Positions 60,758-64,000 of a DNA stretch of 64,000 bases are shown here, piece by piece. Every line of letters begins with the position of its first letter. The first letter of the stretch is position 1. Location of the stretch: contig CAVRXD010000014.1 in assembly GCA_963725065.1 (NCBI GenBank), forward strand, positions 1-64,000, in the 5' to 3' direction. The translations under genes and the position numbers were made by a program. This DNA comes from VAZQ01 sp963725065. GTDB taxonomy: Bacteria > Pseudomonadota > Alphaproteobacteria > Rhizobiales > Xanthobacteraceae. Below the pieces are notes generated by a model. The model was not told the origin of the DNA and did not search any database. It saw nothing but the letters and a program-made list of their open reading frames with translations.

Positions 60758-61264
60758 ATGGGGACCGTGAAGGACGGATGGCTCGGACGGTTTTTCGAAG
60801 ATTTCAACGTCGGCGACGTTTATCGCTCCCGACTCGGCCGCACCATTACCGAGGCTGACAATATCCAGTTCACGCTGCTGACGAACAACACCAACCAGAT
60901 TCACTTCAACACCCATTACGCCAGCCGGACCGAGTTCAAACGGCCGCTGGTCAACAGCGCGATGACGCTGTCGGTGATCGCCGGCTTGGGCGTGGCGGAT
61001 ATCAGCGAGAACGGATTTGCGCTCGGATGGGACTACATCAAACTGCCCAATCCAGTGTTCCCGGGCGATACGCTTTATTCCGAGTCCGAGGTCATCAGTG
61101 CGCGCGAGTCGAAGTCGCGGCCGGACCAGGGAGTCGTGAAAGTCCGCACTCGAGGCGTCAACCAGGATGGGGTGATCGTCATCGAGTACGAGCGGTCGGT
61201 GATGGTGTGGAAGAAAGGGCGTGCGCCGCTCATGGCGCTTTTTCCGGAGGTAAAGGGCGGCTAG
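60758..61264 (+). CDS. MaoC family hydratase
   Basis: 168-aa hot-dog-fold hydratase, 10 nt after the lyase. GRFFEDFNVGDVYRSRLGRTI begins the domain; the loop LLTNNTNQIHFNTHYA has the active-site His and Asn where the catalytic Asp stands in many MaoC proteins. DYIKLPNPVFPGDTLYSESEV and VVKVRTRGVNQDG are typical. It probably hydrates an unsaturated dicarboxyl-CoA to the substrate of the lyase (inference). Confidence 0.92.
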   Translation: MGTVKDGWLGRFFEDFNVGDVYRSRLGRTITEADNIQFTLLTNNTNQIHFNTHYASRTEFKRPLVNSAMTLSVIAGLGVADISENGFALGWDYIKLPNPVFPGDTLYSESEVISARESKSRPDQGVVKVRTRGVNQDGVIVIEYERSVMVWKKGRAPLMALFPEVKGG

Positions 61265-61299
61265 CCGTCGCAGGATAGGGCGATATTCCAAGGCCTTGC

Positions 61300-61321
61300 G
61301 GCTGGAAACGTTTCATTGACA
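61300..61321 (+). promoter_or_regulatory. LacI-type operator (site 3)
   Basis: Same 22 nt as site 2, including TTGACA at 61316-61321. A possible -10 TAAGAC (61339-61344) is 17 nt away. The CoA-transferase gene starts at 61395. Confidence 0.68.
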
Positions 61322-61394
61322 GCGGGCTCCACGTTGCCTAAGACCTCGGCATTCCAATGCTGCATCGCTGCACCTCGGTTGAGGGGATTGGCAT

Positions 61395-62561
61395 ATGTTG
61401 AATCGACTGCCGCTCGAGGGCGTCACGGTGATCGAAATGGGTCACAGCGTGGCGGCGCCTTATGCTGGCGAAATTCTTGGCGATCTTGGTGCCGATGTCA
61501 TCAAGATCGAGAAGGCCGACGGCGACGATGCACGCAAATGGGCGCCGCCCTATTGGGGCGAGATGTCGTCCACCTTCCAAAGCCTGAACCGCAACAAGCG
61601 TTCGGCGATCGTGAATCTGAAGGACCCGGCCGAGCGCGAGGCCCTGCGCAAGCTCATCATCGAGCGTGCGGATGTTGTCATTCAGAATCTTCGGCCTGGC
61701 TCGGCGGAGGAGTTCGGACTTGATGCCGAATCGCTTCGCGTCCTGAAGCCCGATCTCATCTACTGCACGATCGGCGCGTTCGGGGCGAAGGGCCCCCTCA
61801 AGGACCGTCCAGGATACGATCCTTTGATGCAGGCCTTTGCCGGGATGATGAGCGTTACCGGAGAGCCGGATCAACGGCCGGTTCGCGTCGGCACCTCCAT
61901 CATAGACATGGCTGCCGGCATGTGGGCGGTTATCGGCGTCTTCTCCGCGCTCCTGCAGCGCAAGAACGACGGATCAGGTTCGACGGTCGACACTTCGCTC
62001 TACGAAACTGCGCTTGGCTGGATGTGCTATCACGCCGCCAATTTCCAAGCGTCCGGCGAATTGCCGAAACGCCAGGGCTCCGGTGCCGCGATGATCGTGC
62101 CCTATCGCGGCTATGCAACGAAGGATGGGTTCATCGTCATCGCTGCGGGCAACGATAAGCTGTTTGCATCCCTTGCAAAGGTTCTCGGGCATCCTGAATG
62201 GATCGACGATCCGCGGTTTTTGACAAACCCGGATCGTGTGAAGCATCAGGAGGTCCTGTACCAATGGATTGAGGACATCGTCAGGGAACGCCCGAGCGGG
62301 GAGTGGCAGGCCATCCTGGATGCGGCAGCGGTTCCGAACGCGCCGATGCAGACGATTGCCGAAGTGCTCGATCATCCTCAGACAAAGGCGCTCGGCATGA
62401 TGCAGCAGAGCCCCTTGGGCGACATCAGCCTGCTGGGACTTCCGATCTCGTTCGACGGAGCGCGGCCAGGCTTTCGTAAGCGTCCACCGGCCTTGGGCGA
62501 GCATACGGCGGAGATATTCGGCGCGGCCGCGACGCCGCTCGCCGCTGCCAAGCGGGCGTAA
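61395..62561 (+). CDS. CaiB/BaiF CoA-transferase family protein
   Basis: 388-aa type III CoA-transferase that moves CoA from one acid to another. MGHSVAAPYAGEILGDLGAD is the N-terminal motif; the catalytic Asp is Asp171 in GTSIIDMAAG, as in formyl-CoA transferase; SLNRNKRSAIVNLKDP lies in the first domain. It would activate the imported acid with succinyl-CoA or acetyl-CoA as donor. Operator site 3 lies 74 nt upstream. Confidence 0.94.
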   Translation: MLNRLPLEGVTVIEMGHSVAAPYAGEILGDLGADVIKIEKADGDDARKWAPPYWGEMSSTFQSLNRNKRSAIVNLKDPAEREALRKLIIERADVVIQNLRPGSAEEFGLDAESLRVLKPDLIYCTIGAFGAKGPLKDRPGYDPLMQAFAGMMSVTGEPDQRPVRVGTSIIDMAAGMWAVIGVFSALLQRKNDGSGSTVDTSLYETALGWMCYHAANFQASGELPKRQGSGAAMIVPYRGYATKDGFIVIAAGNDKLFASLAKVLGHPEWIDDPRFLTNPDRVKHQEVLYQWIEDIVRERPSGEWQAILDAAAVPNAPMQTIAEVLDHPQTKALGMMQQSPLGDISLLGLPISFDGARPGFRKRPPALGEHTAEIFGAAATPLAAAKRA

Positions 62562-62652
62562 CCGCGGCGGACTGAGGTCTTCCGCGGTCGCCCAGGCCGG
62601 GGAATGACGTTGATGCGAACGCGCGAGATTTCACGGCTCTGGCTGCAACCCC

Positions 62653-63846
62653 ATGACCGAATCCGTTGCCAATGACGATCCAGTCCAACTGACGCTGGGT
62701 GAAACCTATCCCGAAATCCGGGAGCTGGTCCGGCGGATATGTTCCGATTTTCCAGGCAGCTATTGGCGTGCGCTCGAGGAAAAGCAGGCTTACCCCACCG
62801 AGTTCGTCGCGGCGCTGACCAAGGCCGGTCTTCTCGGATCACTGATTCCCGAGGAGTACGGCGGGCTGGGCATGCCCCTGGGTGCCGCCGCGGCGACGCT
62901 GGAGGAAATCCATGCGTCCGGCTGTAACGCGGGCGCCTGCCATGCGCAGATGTACATCATGGGGACCGTGCTGCGTCACGGCAGCCCGGAGCAGAAGGAG
63001 AAGTATCTGCCGGATATCGCCGCCGGCCGGCTCCGGCTGCAGGCCTTCGCGGTGACCGAGCCCACCAGTGGCTCCGATACCACGAAGCTCCGGACGCGGG
63101 CCGAGCGGAGGAACGATCACTACCTTGTCACCGGCCAAAAGGTCTGGACGTCGCGCGCGCTGCAATCCGATCTCATGCTGCTGCTGGCGCGTACGACGCC
63201 ATTGGACGAGGTGAGGAAGAAAAGCGAGGGGCTCTCGGTGTTCTTGGTCGACGTCAAGGAATCGCTCGGCCACGGACTGGACATCAAGCCGCTGCGAGCG
63301 ATGGTCAATCACAATACGACGGAAGTCTTTTTCGAGTCCCTGCGAGTGCCGATGGAGAACTTGATCGGCGAGGAAGGCAAAGGCTTCCGCTACATTCTCG
63401 ACAGCATGAATGCCGAGCGCATCCTGGTCGCGTCCGAAGCAATTGGCGACGGGCGGTGGTTCATCGAGAAGGCATCGAAATATGCCGGCGAACGCACGGT
63501 GTTCGGTCATCCGATCGGCCGCAATCAGGGCGTCCAGTTTCCGATCGCCAAGGCTTACGCCAATGTCGAGGCGGCAGCGCTGATGGTCCGCAAGGCCGGG
63601 GCCTTGTTCGAGGCCGGCAAGCCGTGCGGTCCGGAGGCCAATATGGCCAAGCTGCTCAGCTCAGAAGCGTCCTGGCAGGCCGGCGAGGCCGCGCTGCAGA
63701 CCCACGGCGGTTTCGGCTTCGCTGCGGAATACGATATCGAGCGCAAGTGGCGCGAGACGCGATTGTTTCAGGTCGCGCCGATTTCGACCAATCTCATCCT
63801 CGCCTATCTCGCGGAGCATGTGCTTGGCATGCCGCGCTCCTACTGA
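62653..63846 (+). CDS. Acyl-CoA dehydrogenase family protein
   Basis: 397-aa FAD enzyme that oxidises acyl-CoA to enoyl-CoA. LQAFAVTEPTSGSDTTKLRT and VTGQKVWTSRALQSDLMLLL line the FAD and substrate sites; AEYDIERKWRETRLFQVAPIS and TNLILAYLAEHVLG form the C-terminal domain. It follows the CoA-transferase by 91 nt. Its 3' end overlaps the convergent MmgE/PrpD gene by seven bases. Confidence 0.94.
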   Translation: MTESVANDDPVQLTLGETYPEIRELVRRICSDFPGSYWRALEEKQAYPTEFVAALTKAGLLGSLIPEEYGGLGMPLGAAAATLEEIHASGCNAGACHAQMYIMGTVLRHGSPEQKEKYLPDIAAGRLRLQAFAVTEPTSGSDTTKLRTRAERRNDHYLVTGQKVWTSRALQSDLMLLLARTTPLDEVRKKSEGLSVFLVDVKESLGHGLDIKPLRAMVNHNTTEVFFESLRVPMENLIGEEGKGFRYILDSMNAERILVASEAIGDGRWFIEKASKYAGERTVFGHPIGRNQGVQFPIAKAYANVEAAALMVRKAGALFEAGKPCGPEANMAKLLSSEASWQAGEAALQTHGGFGFAAEYDIERKWRETRLFQVAPISTNLILAYLAEHVLGMPRSY

Positions 63847-64000
63847 AGGGACAGGAGATCGGACGCTCCATTCAGCCGCTCCAGGTTCATGAGCTTCTCG
63901 AACGTGTTGGTCTTGGCGTTGTCCGCAAGTTGGTCGCCGACGCAGTCCAGGAACTTGTCCTCCAGTTCGCTCGGCGACAGCGGCCGTTGCATGCTGCCCT
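63840..64000 (-). CDS. MmgE/PrpD family protein, C-terminal fragment
   Basis: The minus strand is open from 63998 to the TAG at 63840-63842 and reads GSMQRPLSPSELEDKFLDCV followed by GDQLADNAKTNTFEKLMNLE. PLSxxELEDKF is the usual C-terminal segment of MmgE/PrpD (2-methylcitrate dehydratase/cis-aconitate decarboxylase) proteins. The gene continues beyond the right edge. It is convergent with the acyl-CoA dehydrogenase and shares the seven-base overlap. Confidence 0.68.
   Translation of the reverse strand, partial: GSMQRPLSPSELEDKFLDCVGDQLADNAKTNTFEKLMNLERLNGASDLLSLQ

Noticed and set aside
1..64000. CRISPR arrays, rRNA, tRNA, phage and transposase genes
   Set aside because: I looked for direct repeats with spacers and for known RNA and mobile-gene signatures and found none.

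Overview
The window is high-GC DNA from a free-living alphaproteobacterium of the Hyphomicrobiales (Bradyrhizobium/Rhodopseudomonas/Xanthobacteraceae side). I infer this from the gene order thrS, yidD, IscU-like scaffold, folE, hisI, from the cysE plus DUF3126 pair, from the BTLCP-type transglutaminase-like protein, from rhizobial palindromic repeats, and from many Bug/TTT periplasmic binding proteins. I see no rRNA, tRNA, phage, CRISPR array or transposase.

Layout. 1-9.3 kb is accessory catabolism: two Bug-type binding proteins, a branched-chain-type ABC binding protein, alpha/beta and dienelactone hydrolases, a lactonase, an exported HpaI-like aldolase and a class II aldolase. 9.4-13.7 kb carries two copies of a 168-nt twin-hairpin repeat flanking an SDR, a lipoprotein, a MetE-like protein and an FAD monooxygenase. 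13.9-31.3 kb is mostly core: a membrane protein, cysE and a duplicated DUF3126 gene, gamma-carbonic anhydrase, BTLCP protein, rhomboid protease, CBS protein, nitroreductase and flavin reductase, thrS, yidD, IscU-like scaffold, folE and hisI. 31.3-37.1 kb has a MaoC/CoA-lyase pair, a 33-aa exported peptide, a metallo-beta-lactamase-fold protein, a GH114-like protein, NAD kinase and cutA.

37.3-43.4 kb is a B12-riboswitch-led uptake operon: a btuB-like receptor with an apparent +1 frameshift, then btuF, btuC, btuD and a conserved hypothetical, with overlapping stop and start codons. 43.4-50.0 kb is an amide/nitrogen-type module: Bug protein, isochorismatase-family hydrolase, polysaccharide-deacetylase-family hydrolase, a TauABC/NrtABC-like ABC transporter and another Bug protein. 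50.5-54.6 kb holds a Bug protein, an NDP-forming acyl-CoA synthetase and an enoyl-CoA hydratase in one direction.

54.6-64.0 kb is a catabolic cluster with its own LacI-family regulator and four copies of a TGAAACGTTTCA-like operator in front of its transcription units. It contains a molybdopterin hydroxylase large subunit, a quinone oxidoreductase-like protein, CoA-ester lyase, MaoC hydratase, CaiB/BaiF CoA-transferase, acyl-CoA dehydrogenase and the C-terminus of an MmgE/PrpD protein. The transferase-hydratase-lyase set plus acyl-CoA dehydrogenase and MmgE/PrpD resembles the itaconate catabolic cluster of Pseudomonas. The substrate here is an inference.

The strongest unusual signals are the twin-hairpin repeat, whose stems covary and whose four arms share one heptamer that changes in concert; the LacI-family operator set; several very small genes with strong ribosome binding sites (29, 33 and 40 aa); and the frameshifted receptor under an intact B12 riboswitch.
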